Source: Pseudomonadota bacterium (GTDB lineage: Bacteria > Pseudomonadota > Alphaproteobacteria > Rhizobiales > Rhizobiaceae). Taken from it: a DNA stretch of 12,276 nucleotides. Shown here one piece after another: positions 1 through 7,390 of this stretch. Position 1 is the first letter of the stretch, and every line of letters begins with the position of its first letter. The stretch covers positions 1 to 12,276 of the forward strand of contig JAEWHQ010000239.1 in NCBI GenBank assembly GCA_023387715.1. The letters are read 5' to 3'. The notes below the pieces were generated by a model that was not told where the DNA came from, made no database searches, and was given only the letters and a program-made list of their open reading frames with translations. The position numbers and the translations under genes are program-made.

Positions 1-116
1 AGGACGCACTGATCGGTGATCTGCTGTTTGTACCGGGTGATCTGATTAAGGCCGCCATCGCAGCCTATATTGGTCAATTCATTTTCCAAAATTTCGGACG
101 CCGATTGATGGTCTGA
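1..116 (+). CDS. bioY: BioY-family biotin transporter, C-terminal fragment
   Basis: The 3' end of a gene cut by the left edge; the readable frame starts at base 3 and ends at the TGA at 114-116, giving 37 residues. The stretch LLFVPGDLIKAAIAA matches the conserved last part of BioY proteins, where a 'PGDLIKA' motif precedes the final membrane helix. BioY is the membrane substrate-binding (S) component of biotin ECF transporters and in many alphaproteobacteria works with or without BioMN. The fragment ends in a short basic tail (GRRLMV), as expected on the cytoplasmic side. Nothing in the window shows whether bioM and bioN lie upstream. The family call rests on one motif and the hydrophobic pattern, so it is good but not certain. 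Confidence 0.75.
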   Translation, partial: DALIGDLLFVPGDLIKAAIAAYIGQFIFQNFGRRLMV

Positions 117-146
117 ATGAAATCCAATAGGCTTGAAAAGAGCCGC

Positions 147-175
147 GATCTTTCACATTAAGATCTTGGATTTTT
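147..175 (+). terminator. Possible terminator after bioY
   Basis: A 6-bp inverted repeat (GATCTT at 147-152, AAGATC at 160-165, 7-nt loop) is followed by TTGGA and then five T at 171-175. It lies about 30 bp past the bioY stop and about 60 bp before xylB, where a terminator would be expected. The stem is short and AT-rich and the T run is offset by 5 nt, so the call is tentative. Confidence 0.35.
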
Positions 176-233
176 CTTAGTCAAAGTCTCAGCTGTCGCG
201 GGCTTGCTCCGCATATTAAAGAAAGTGCTTTTT

Positions 234-1697
234 ATGTATCTTGGTCTTGATATGGGAACCTCGGCGATTAAAGCGCTGCTGATGAATGACGATCAGTCCG
301 TGATTGCTTCTGCGACTGCTGAGCTTTCTATCTCGCGCCCTATGGTCGGATGGTCAGAGCAAAATCCGTTGGACTGGTGTCAGGGTACAATAGACGCACT
401 CGCAGTTTTGAAAAAAACGCATGCCCGTGAATTAGCAATGGTGCAGGGCATCGGGCTGTCAGGTCAGATGCATGGCGCAGTATTGCTCGGCGCCAATGAT
501 GAAGTGCTGCGTCCGGCAATTTTGTGGAATGATACACGAAGCCATATTGAGGCAGCAGGATTGGATGCCGACCCGCAATTTCGCACTATTACCGGCAATA
601 TTGTTTTTCCAGGCTTTACAGCACCAAAGCTGGTTTGGGTGAAAGAAAATGAGCCGGAAATTTTTGCGCGTGTTCGAAAAGTGCTGTTGCCGAAAGACTA
701 TTTAAGACTTTGGCTGTCGGGTGAATATATATCCGACATGTCGGATTCATCGGGCACATCATGGCTGAATACGGCTGAACGGATATGGTCGTCAGAGCTT
801 CTTGATAAGACGGATATGACCATTGAGCAAATGCCGGATTTGGTTGAAGGAACAGATCAGGCCGGACGGTTGCGTCCTGAGATTGCAGAATTATTGGGAT
901 TACCGGTCGGCATGATTATTGCAGGTGGTGGCGGTGATAATGCTGTATCTGCTTGTGGTGTTGGCACAGTGACGGCCAATCGTGCCTTTATTTCACTTGG
1001 CACATCGGGTGTTTTGTTTGCAGCTAATGATCAATATCGTCCGAATGCCGACAGTGCGGTTCATAGCTTCTGCCATGCCTTGCCGCAAACATGGCATCAA
1101 ATGGGTGTGATTTTATCGGCTGCGGATTCATTAAATTGGTTTGCCAAAATCAACGACAAAAAAGCTGCGGATCTGACCGCAGAACTAGGCGATGATTTAA
1201 AAGCACCGGGACTTGTAAGGTTTCTGCCATATCTGTCGGGGGAGCGTACCCCTCATAATGACGCTTTGATACGCGGAAGCTTTGTCGGGTTGGCACACGG
1301 AAATAGCCGTGCCGACCTGACCCAAGCTATTCTCGAGGGGGTGTGTTTCGCTATCCGCGATAATTTTGAGGCTTTACGTGTGGCCGGAACCACTATCGAA
1401 AGTGCGACTGCGATTGGCGGCGGCTCACGCTCGCATTATTGGCTTGCTTCAATTGCGACTGTTTTAGGTATTCCGATTGAAGTGCCGCAAGATGGCGATT
1501 ATGGCGCTGCATTCGGTGCAGCACGATTGGGTATGATTGCGGCACATAAGCTCGATCCGGTTACAGTATGCACAGCGCCGGCAACGGGACGCATCATTGA
1601 GCCTGTGGAGCAGTTACGCTCTGTCTATGAAGATGCCTATCAGCATTATCGTTCGGTTTATCCGGCCCTCAAGTCCATTCATGACTTTGCCACATAA
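234..1697 (+). CDS. xylB: Xylulokinase (FGGY carbohydrate kinase)
   Basis: Phosphorylates D-xylulose with ATP to D-xylulose 5-phosphate, linking xylose isomerisation to the pentose phosphate pathway in the cytoplasm. The 487-aa product is close to the 484 aa of E. coli XylB. It starts MYLGLDMGTS, the FGGY phosphate-binding loop (E. coli MYIGIDLGTS). It then shows GLSGQMHG (about 74-81, substrate contacts), WNDTRS (98-103), GGGGDNA with the likely catalytic Asp235 (Asp233 in E. coli), LGTSGV, PYLSGERTPHND and the C-terminal GGGSRSHYW signature. An in-frame TTG at 204 would add ten residues, but the ATG at 234 matches the family N terminus and has an AAAGAAAG ribosome site 8 nt upstream. xylA and xylose transport genes are not in the window. 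It is convergent with the peptide ABC operon. Other FGGY kinases are less likely given the QMHG and SGERTPHND motifs. Confidence 0.93.
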   Translation: MYLGLDMGTSAIKALLMNDDQSVIASATAELSISRPMVGWSEQNPLDWCQGTIDALAVLKKTHARELAMVQGIGLSGQMHGAVLLGANDEVLRPAILWNDTRSHIEAAGLDADPQFRTITGNIVFPGFTAPKLVWVKENEPEIFARVRKVLLPKDYLRLWLSGEYISDMSDSSGTSWLNTAERIWSSELLDKTDMTIEQMPDLVEGTDQAGRLRPEIAELLGLPVGMIIAGGGGDNAVSACGVGTVTANRAFISLGTSGVLFAANDQYRPNADSAVHSFCHALPQTWHQMGVILSAADSLNWFAKINDKKAADLTAELGDDLKAPGLVRFLPYLSGERTPHNDALIRGSFVGLAHGNSRADLTQAILEGVCFAIRDNFEALRVAGTTIESATAIGGGSRSHYWLASIATVLGIPIEVPQDGDYGAAFGAARLGMIAAHKLDPVTVCTAPATGRIIEPVEQLRSVYEDAYQHYRSVYPALKSIHDFAT

Positions 1698-1805
1698 GCT
1701 CTAAATAGCGAATGATGGTAGGCGAGTGTCATCCTTTTGCAGCCGCCAGTAATACTGGAAGAAGAGCCAGAATTTTTCGCACAGATAAAATAATTCGTGT
1801 TTTAT

Positions 1806-1829
1806 ATCAGGCAGCAGGAGCTGCCTGAT
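1806..1829. terminator. Hairpin at the xylB / gsiA-like convergent end
   Basis: A perfect inverted repeat with CAGGCAGC and GCTGCCTG as its core arms, extending to 10 bp, has a 4-nt loop (AGGA). It covers the stop codon and last codons (QAAPAA) of the - strand ATPase gene. On the + strand it is followed by a short T run (1829-1832), so it may terminate xylB transcripts. On the - strand no T run follows. The rest of the 109-bp convergent gap holds no gene. Confidence 0.45.
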
Positions 1830-3645
1830 TTTCATCTACACGTACCATATGACCAGGGCTGACCTCATGATAAATACGGGCAGGTGGTACATAGCTTAAC
1901 GGGCGGATCGGGCTGCGGATTTCATCATTGCCGACGGCACGGCTCATATGACGGCGTGCAGGATCTGGCACTGGAACCGCCGACATCAATTTGCGGGTAT
2001 ATGGATGCTGCGGATTAGCAAAAATGCTTTCGCGTGGTCCTATTTCAACGATCTCACCTAAATACATTACCGCAACACGATGGCTGACACGTTCAACCAC
2101 AGCCATATCATGGCTAATGAAGAGATAGGACAAGCCCAGTTCTTCTTGCAGATCAAGTAACAGATTAACCACCTGCGCTTTGATCGAGACGTCGAGAGCC
2201 GAGACAGATTCATCCGCAATGATAATGCTAGGATCAAGTGCCAAAGCACGGGCAATCGAAATACGCTGGCGTTGGCCACCGGAAAACTCATGCGGATAAC
2301 GACGCAACATATCAGCCGAAAGGCCGACCTTCTCCATCAGGCTTGCTGCTTTATCGCGCGCCTGCTGGCGTGTGCCAAGGCCATGGGCCAGAAATGGTTC
2401 TGTAAGTGCTGATGCAATCGACATACGCGGATTGAGACTTGCGAACGGATCCTGAAAAATCATCTGAACTTTTCTGCGCATTGCAGTCAGTTCATTTTTG
2501 CGCATCGTGCGGACGTTTTTACCGTCCAGCAAGATTTCACCTTCGCGGCTGTCGGTCAAACGCATGATAGAGCGGCCGATCGTGGATTTACCACAACCGG
2601 ATTCACCCACAAGCGCCAGTGTCTCACCTTTAAACAAATCAAAAGACACATTTTCAACCGCGTGAACAGCACCGGTTTTACGGCCTAACCAGCCGCCGGT
2701 TACATCAAAGCGGGTAACAAGATTGCGTACCTGCAAAACAGGTGCCGACATATCAACCGGAGCATCCAGCGGCAAAGCTTCCCCTGCAATGCCGGTATCT
2801 TTATCAACAATGCCAAAACGCTGCGGATATTGCAGACCAGTCATGGAGCCCATGCGCGGCACCGCAGCCAGAAGTGCGCGGGTATAAGGGTTTTCCTGAT
2901 GATCAAAAATCTGTTCAGTCGGGCCGTTTTCAACAGCATTGCCGCAGAACATCACAACGGTGCGATCAGACACCTCAGCCACTACACCCATATCATGGGT
3001 GATGAAGAGCACAGCCATATGCTCTTCTTCCTGAAGCGTTTTGATCAGGTCAAGAATTTGTCCCTGAATGGTCACATCCAACGCAGTGGTTGGCTCATCG
3101 GCAATGAGCAGCTTCGGATTGGACGCAAGCGCCATAGCGATCATCACACGCTGACGCATACCGCCTGAAAATTCATGCGGATAGGATGAAAGACGCTTGT
3201 CAGCATTGGGAATTCGTACTTTTTCAAGCAGGCGAATTGTTTCAGCGCGTACATCTTCTTTTGACATGGTGCGATGTGCTGTCAGCGCTTCACCGATTTG
3301 ACGGCCAATGGTGAAAACTGGATTGAGCGATGTCATCGGCTCCTGAAAAATCATAGCGACTTCAGTGCCGCGCAATTTACGCATTTCAGCTTCATCAATG
3401 CCAATCAGCTCACGTCCGTTTAGCTTGATGGAGCCTGAAAGACGTGTGCCTTTACGGTTTAGAAGCCCCATAACAGAAAGTGAGGTGACACTTTTACCGG
3501 AACCGGATTCACCAACAATTGCAACTGTTTCTCCCGGCATGACATCAAATGAAATACCGTGCAAAACCTCATGCCATTCGCCGTCGACGAGGAAGGAGGT
3601 TTTCAGATCGCGGATTGAAAGAACAGGTTGAACTTGGTTGGTCAT
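1807..3645 (-). CDS. gsiA: Dipeptide/glutathione-type ABC importer, fused double ATPase (GsiA-like)
   Basis: Drives ATP-dependent uptake through the two permeases encoded upstream. At 612 aa it carries two complete nucleotide-binding domains, as in GsiA, DdpD-DdpF fusions and related proteins. The first domain has Walker A GESGSGKS (45-52), signature FSGGMRQR (159-166), Walker B LLIADEP (179-185) and H-loop His217. The second has Walker A GESGCGKS (347-354), signature FSGGQRQR (454-461), Walker B IIIADES (474-480, catalytic Glu479) and H-loop His512. The OppD/F-type C-terminal extension (NPYTRALLAAVPR, about 252-264; HPYTRKLMSAVP, about 547-558) follows each domain. The start ATG has GAGAAG just upstream. 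It is the last gene of a five-gene - strand operon, 66 bp after the GGT-like gene. The symbol denotes similarity in type; the substrate is not fixed by the sequence. Confidence 0.9.
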   Translation of the reverse strand: MTNQVQPVLSIRDLKTSFLVDGEWHEVLHGISFDVMPGETVAIVGESGSGKSVTSLSVMGLLNRKGTRLSGSIKLNGRELIGIDEAEMRKLRGTEVAMIFQEPMTSLNPVFTIGRQIGEALTAHRTMSKEDVRAETIRLLEKVRIPNADKRLSSYPHEFSGGMRQRVMIAMALASNPKLLIADEPTTALDVTIQGQILDLIKTLQEEEHMAVLFITHDMGVVAEVSDRTVVMFCGNAVENGPTEQIFDHQENPYTRALLAAVPRMGSMTGLQYPQRFGIVDKDTGIAGEALPLDAPVDMSAPVLQVRNLVTRFDVTGGWLGRKTGAVHAVENVSFDLFKGETLALVGESGCGKSTIGRSIMRLTDSREGEILLDGKNVRTMRKNELTAMRRKVQMIFQDPFASLNPRMSIASALTEPFLAHGLGTRQQARDKAASLMEKVGLSADMLRRYPHEFSGGQRQRISIARALALDPSIIIADESVSALDVSIKAQVVNLLLDLQEELGLSYLFISHDMAVVERVSHRVAVMYLGEIVEIGPRESIFANPQHPYTRKLMSAVPVPDPARRHMSRAVGNDEIRSPIRPLSYVPPARIYHEVSPGHMVRVDENQAAPAA

Positions 3646-3668
3646 GGTCTTCTCACTTTTGTTACTTG

Positions 3669-3692
3669 CAAGGCCGTGTTGCCACGGCCTTG
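3669..3692 (-). promoter_or_regulatory. Intergenic stem-loop between the GGT-like and ATPase genes
   Basis: A perfect 10-bp inverted repeat (CAAGGCCGTG and CACGGCCTTG) has a 4-nt loop. It lies in the 66-bp gap downstream of the hydrolase stop and upstream of the ATPase start. On the operon strand it is followed by CAAGTAACAAAAG with no T run, so it is not a classical terminator. A role in mRNA processing, 3'-end protection or partial attenuation is inferred. Confidence 0.6.
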
Positions 3693-3711
3693 AGCGACAT
3701 TTTTTTAGCGC

Positions 3712-5460
3712 TTATTCAAGCACAATCGCACCGCCATATGTACCACGGCGGGTAATGGCTGCTTCCAGTTTATTGTCAGGATGATAAACGGCAGCACTCA
3801 CACGTCCGATACTGCCTGCCGGCACGACCTGAACTTTGTGGCCACGCTCATTCAGCGCATCAACGGTTGTTTGCGGCAAATCAGCTTCGGCAACAACGCC
3901 ACCCGGTTCACGCGAGCGCGGATAGAAGCTTGATGGCATATGTGTGGAATGGAACATCGGCGCATCAAGTGCAGATTTCAAATCCATATTGCCATGCACA
4001 TAACGCAGGAAGAACAACAACTGCCATTGATCCTGCTGATCACCGCCCGGTGTACCAAAGCTCAAACGGCGGCCATCTTCATGCCAGCCAAGACTTGGCG
4101 ACAATGTGGTGCGCGGACGGTTGCCCGGTTTAAGCGATGTTGGAAGACCTTCTTCCAGCCAGAACATTTGTGCTCGTGAATTGAGGCAGAAGCCCAAGCC
4201 CGGAATGGTCGGCGAGCTTTGCAACCAGCCACCAGACGGGGTGGCCGAAACCATGTTGCCCCAGCGGTCAATCACATCAAGATGCACAGTGTCGCCGCTT
4301 GGTGTACGACGCAAATGCGCCATTGTCGGCTCATAAACAGCACCGGCCGGACGGCTCAGTCTTTCAAACAGGTCAAGCATACGGGCGCGCTGATCTGCAA
4401 AGCCTTCCGGTGTGCCCGGATTAAGGCTGTTGTCTGCTTTATCGCCAATCAATGCGCGGCGTGCCTCATAATAGGCTGGCTGCAACATTTCTTTGATCGG
4501 AACAGGTGATTTGGCCGGATCACCATAATAAGTATCACGATCAGCGAAGGCCAGTTTTTCGGCTTCGATAACCAGATGCGCAAATTCACTGCCCAGCGGA
4601 TCAAGCGACGACAGATCATAACCGGCCAGCAATGACAAGGTTTGCAGCAGAACCGGACCTTGTCCCCAGGCATCGGTTTTGGCAATTGTCCAGCCCTGAT
4701 ATTGGAAGGTCAGCGGCTCTTCATAAGAAGCGCTGTAACCAGCCATATCTTCGGCGGTCAGAACACCATGATGCGTTGAACCACTGGCATCCATGGCCTG
4801 CATTTGAGCGCAGAACTCGCCAATGCGTTCCGCCACAAAACCGCGATAGAAAACATCGCGTGCGGCATCAATACGGGCTTCACGGCTGTCACCCACGGCT
4901 TCTTTAAGGATGCGCTGCCATGTTGCGGCCAGTTCCGGATTTCGGAAAAGGCTGCCCTTAGCCGGAGCTTCGCCATTTGGCAACCAAAGATCAGCAGAAC
5001 CCTGCCAATGTTTGCGGAAGAAATCAGCAAGGCCGGCAATTGTATCAACTGCACGATCAAGGATAGGGTGCCCTTCATCGGCAAGCTTGATGGCGGCTGC
5101 CATAACATCGGCCAGTTCCATTGTGCCGTGATCACGCAGCATCAGCATCCAGCCGTCAAAAGCACCCGGAATAACTGTCGCCAAAAGGCCGTCACCCGGA
5201 ATGAGTTCCAGACCTTCATTGCGGTAGTGTTCAAGCGTGGCACCGGCAGGGGCAGGGGCTTGCGCACATAAAATCTGTGCTTTGCCGTCTTTCCATAAAA
5301 TGGCAGGCAGATCACCGCCCGGGCCATTCAAATGCGGCTCCACCACTTGCAAGACAAGACCGGCAGCCACAGCGGCGTCAAAAGCATTGCCGCCGCGTGC
5401 CAGAATATCTGCACCTGCGCGGGTTGCCAGATCGTGAGTTGAGGCAATTGCGCCTTTCAT
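3712..5460 (-). CDS. Gamma-glutamyltransferase-family Ntn hydrolase, cytoplasmic type
   Basis: Canonical members are autoprocessed enzymes that cut or transfer gamma-glutamyl groups of glutathione. The start is taken at 5460, not the ATG 6 nt upstream, because AAGGAG (5468-5473) is 7 nt from it but only 1 nt from the first ATG; this gives 582 aa. The protein begins directly at the domain (MKGAIASTHDLATRAG, then GGNAFDAAVAAGL) with no signal peptide, unlike periplasmic E. coli GGT. The processing nucleophile is probably Thr391 in GDTVHLDVIDRWGNMVSAT. RPRTTLSP (about 448-455) and GTPGG (469-473) match the RPLSSMSP and GSPGG oxyanion segments. By eye, the glutamate-holding residues Arg114, Asn411, Gln430 and Asp433 of E. 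coli GGT are replaced. It sits between the permease and ATPase genes of a peptide importer, so its substrate is probably what that importer brings in. It could be an acylase or peptidase rather than a glutathione hydrolase. Confidence 0.85.
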   Translation of the reverse strand: MKGAIASTHDLATRAGADILARGGNAFDAAVAAGLVLQVVEPHLNGPGGDLPAILWKDGKAQILCAQAPAPAGATLEHYRNEGLELIPGDGLLATVIPGAFDGWMLMLRDHGTMELADVMAAAIKLADEGHPILDRAVDTIAGLADFFRKHWQGSADLWLPNGEAPAKGSLFRNPELAATWQRILKEAVGDSREARIDAARDVFYRGFVAERIGEFCAQMQAMDASGSTHHGVLTAEDMAGYSASYEEPLTFQYQGWTIAKTDAWGQGPVLLQTLSLLAGYDLSSLDPLGSEFAHLVIEAEKLAFADRDTYYGDPAKSPVPIKEMLQPAYYEARRALIGDKADNSLNPGTPEGFADQRARMLDLFERLSRPAGAVYEPTMAHLRRTPSGDTVHLDVIDRWGNMVSATPSGGWLQSSPTIPGLGFCLNSRAQMFWLEEGLPTSLKPGNRPRTTLSPSLGWHEDGRRLSFGTPGGDQQDQWQLLFFLRYVHGNMDLKSALDAPMFHSTHMPSSFYPRSREPGGVVAEADLPQTTVDALNERGHKVQVVPAGSIGRVSAAVYHPDNKLEAAITRRGTYGGAIVLE

Positions 5461-5467
5461 AGTCATT

Positions 5468-5473
5468 CTCCTT
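5468..5473 (-). promoter_or_regulatory. Ribosome binding site deciding the GGT-like start
   Basis: On the - strand AAGGAG is followed by A-ATG-ACT-ATG. It is 1 nt from the first ATG (5466) and 7 nt from the second in-frame ATG (5460), so the second is the more likely start and the first two codons are probably not translated. Confidence 0.6.
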
Positions 5474-5504
5474 AGAATTCCGATGTGACTTTAAGCTAAT
5501 AATT

Positions 5505-6383
5505 TTAGCCGTTGTCACGCGGATCAAGCGCATCACGCAATCCATCGCCCAATAGGTTGAAGCCCATTACAACCAAGAAAATTGCCAGACCAGGCCAGAT
5601 TGCCATATGCGGCGCCTGTGTCAGGAAGTTTTTGGCTGTTGCCAACATTGAGCCCCAGCTTGGTGCAGGTGCCTGCTGGCCAAGGCCGAGGAAGGAAAGC
5701 GAAGCTTCAGCAATAATTGCACTGGCGATTGTCAATGTTGCCTGCACTAAAACGGGTGCAAAAATATTCGGCAAAATGTAACGCGCCATAATACGGATAT
5801 GGCTGAGGCCAATGGAACGCGCGGCATCGACATATTCTTCGGTTTTCACCGCCATTGCTTGTCCGCGGGTGAGGCGGATAAAGACGGGCATTGCAGAAAC
5901 ACCGATCGCAATCATCGCATTGGTGAGGCTCGGCCCCAAAAAGGCTGCAAGTGCAATGGCCATAATCAGAAATGGCATGGCAAGCAAAGCGTCGGTAACG
6001 CGTGCGATAACCTGATCTGTCCAGCCACCAAAATAACCGGCCAACATGCCAAGCGGCAAGCCCAGTGCGACAGCGATCATCACGGAGATAACACCGGCCT
6101 GAAGTGAAGCGCCGGCACCATAAATCATGCGCGAGAATATATCGCGTCCCAGTTCATCTGTGCCCAGCCAATGCACGGCTGATGGTGGCTGACGAATGGC
6201 TGTCCAGCTTGTCAAAATCGGATCGGCCAAGGGAAATAATGGCCCGATAATTGCGACAAGAATAAAGAAAAGAACAACAATGCCGCCTAAAACGGCACTG
6301 CGGTTGGATTTGAACTTTGCCCAAACACGGTTTTTATGACGACGCGGTGCAGGGGCTGCAGCAGTTTTCGTTGCGGTACTCAC
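5505..6383 (-). CDS. gsiD: Dipeptide/glutathione-type ABC permease (GsiD/DppC-like)
   Basis: Second inner-membrane channel subunit of the importer. The 292-aa product opens with a basic cytoplasmic tail (about 1-30), a first helix at about 31-52, and the OppC-type segment HWLGTDELGRDIFSR (71-85). The binding-protein-dependent transport domain follows, with the EAA loop EYVDAARSIGLS (183-194) that docks on the ATPase, and it ends LLGDGLRDALDPRDNG, typical of the DppC group. The start is GTG (6381-6383). It overlaps the stop of the upstream permease in GTGA (4 nt), with GAGGG 7 nt upstream, so the two permeases are probably translationally coupled. The 44-bp gap to the GGT-like gene holds only that gene's ribosome site. 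Confidence 0.9.
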   Translation of the reverse strand: MSTATKTAAAPAPRRHKNRVWAKFKSNRSAVLGGIVVLFFILVAIIGPLFPLADPILTSWTAIRQPPSAVHWLGTDELGRDIFSRMIYGAGASLQAGVISVMIAVALGLPLGMLAGYFGGWTDQVIARVTDALLAMPFLIMAIALAAFLGPSLTNAMIAIGVSAMPVFIRLTRGQAMAVKTEEYVDAARSIGLSHIRIMARYILPNIFAPVLVQATLTIASAIIAEASLSFLGLGQQAPAPSWGSMLATAKNFLTQAPHMAIWPGLAIFLVVMGFNLLGDGLRDALDPRDNG

Positions 6384-7327
6384 AGGCTTGCCCTCATGCG
6401 CGGATTAAGTACAAAATAAAGCAGATCAGCGAGGAGGTTGATCAGGATAAAGGATGTGGCCGTCACCAGCACAACGCCCTGAACAACGGCATAATCGCGG
6501 TTGAACACAGCATCAACGATCATTTTACCAAAACCCGGAATGGTAAAGATCTGCTCAGTCAGAACAGCACCAGCCAAAAGCTCACCAAACATCACTGCGG
6601 AAAGCGTGATGATCGGAAGCAAAGCATTGCGGAAAGCATGCTGCAAGATTACAACCTTTTCACGCAATCCTTTGGCGCGTGCGGTGCGCACATAATCCTG
6701 TTGCAAAACACTGAGCATCGCCGAACGTGTATGGCGCATCAAAGATCCGGCAATGGCTGTACCAAGTACAAATGCAGGCATTAATGTGGTTTGCAGACTG
6801 CGCCAAGGATCATTGAACGGCGTTTCATAGCCTGATGCCGGCAACCAGCCTAAATTGACGGAAATAAGCAGGATCAGCATAATGCCGAGCCAGAAATTGG
6901 GAACGGACAAACCGGAGAGCGCAACAAAGTTGGCCAGATAGTCCCAAACCGTACCTTTTTTCACAGCCGAGATCACACCCGCAGGAATGCCGCACAGGGT
7001 TGCGAAAATCATGGCCATAACAGCAAGCTGAATGGTGACAGGCAGTTTCTGCGCGATCAGTTCGGTTACCGGCAGGCCGGTGCGCAAAGATGTACCGAGA
7101 TCGCCATGCAAAACATCTTTAAGCCAATAGATATATTGCCAGATCAACGGATCATTCATGCGATATTTTTCACGCAAGAACGCGATTGTTTCCGCGTCGC
7201 GGCTTTCACCGGCCATCACGAGGATCGGATCACCAGGCAGAAGCTTTTGCAGCAAGAAAACAAATACCGAAATCAAAAACAATGTCGGTATAGCCACCAA
7301 AAGGCGGTTGAGGAAATAGCGCAACAT
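6380..7327 (-). CDS. gsiC: Dipeptide/glutathione-type ABC permease (GsiC/DppB-like)
   Basis: First channel subunit of the importer. The 315-aa product has the DppB-type N terminus MLRYFLNRLLVAIPTLF with a first helix at about 8-29. Next come the conserved LLPGDP (29-34), a periplasmic region with LREKYRMNDPLIWQYIYWLKD and GDLGTSLRTGLPV, and a membrane core. The EAA loop DYVRTARAKGLREK (211-224) is followed by HAFRNALLP. IPGFGKMIVDAVFNRDY (263-279) and LNPRMRASL close the protein, all typical of this family. AAGGAG (7337-7342) lies 9 nt before the ATG. It follows the binding-protein gene after a strong stem-loop and overlaps the next permease by 4 nt. Confidence 0.92.
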   Translation of the reverse strand: MLRYFLNRLLVAIPTLFLISVFVFLLQKLLPGDPILVMAGESRDAETIAFLREKYRMNDPLIWQYIYWLKDVLHGDLGTSLRTGLPVTELIAQKLPVTIQLAVMAMIFATLCGIPAGVISAVKKGTVWDYLANFVALSGLSVPNFWLGIMLILLISVNLGWLPASGYETPFNDPWRSLQTTLMPAFVLGTAIAGSLMRHTRSAMLSVLQQDYVRTARAKGLREKVVILQHAFRNALLPIITLSAVMFGELLAGAVLTEQIFTIPGFGKMIVDAVFNRDYAVVQGVVLVTATSFILINLLADLLYFVLNPRMRASL

Positions 7328-7351
7328 GATGTGCGTCTCCTTAATTCAAGG

Positions 7352-7383
7352 CTTCGCCCGATGTTTTAAAACATCGGGCGAAG
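7352..7383 (-). promoter_or_regulatory. 32-bp perfect palindrome between binding-protein and permease genes
   Basis: The arms CTTCGCCCGATGTTTT and AAAACATCGGGCGAAG are exact reverse complements and meet with no spacer; folded as RNA this gives about 14 bp with a TTAA loop. It begins 7 nt after the binding-protein stop and ends 9 nt before the next ribosome site. No T run follows on the operon strand. Hairpins at this place in ABC operons (for example malE-malF in E. coli) protect the binding-protein mRNA and lower downstream expression; that role here is inferred. Confidence 0.75.
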
Positions 7384-7390
7384 TAGTCTG

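Noticed and set aside
1746..1758. Palindrome CCAGTA-A-TACTGG in the convergent gap.
   Set aside because: The 1-nt centre cannot form a hairpin loop and there is no promoter nearby for an operator to control; short enough to occur by chance.
4804..5271. A 155-codon open frame on the + strand inside the GGT-like gene.
   Set aside because: It is antisense to a clearly conserved enzyme; its residues look like a reverse reading of that gene, with no ribosome site or domain.
5495..5509. GCTAA/TTAGC inverted repeat over the stop of the gsiD-like gene.
   Set aside because: Only five AT-rich pairs with no T run; too weak to call a terminator within an operon.
6317..6784. A 155-codon open frame on the + strand across the two permease genes.
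   Set aside because: It is antisense to two well-supported membrane proteins and spans their 4-nt overlap; the predicted peptide is rich in His, Gln and Lys and matches nothing.
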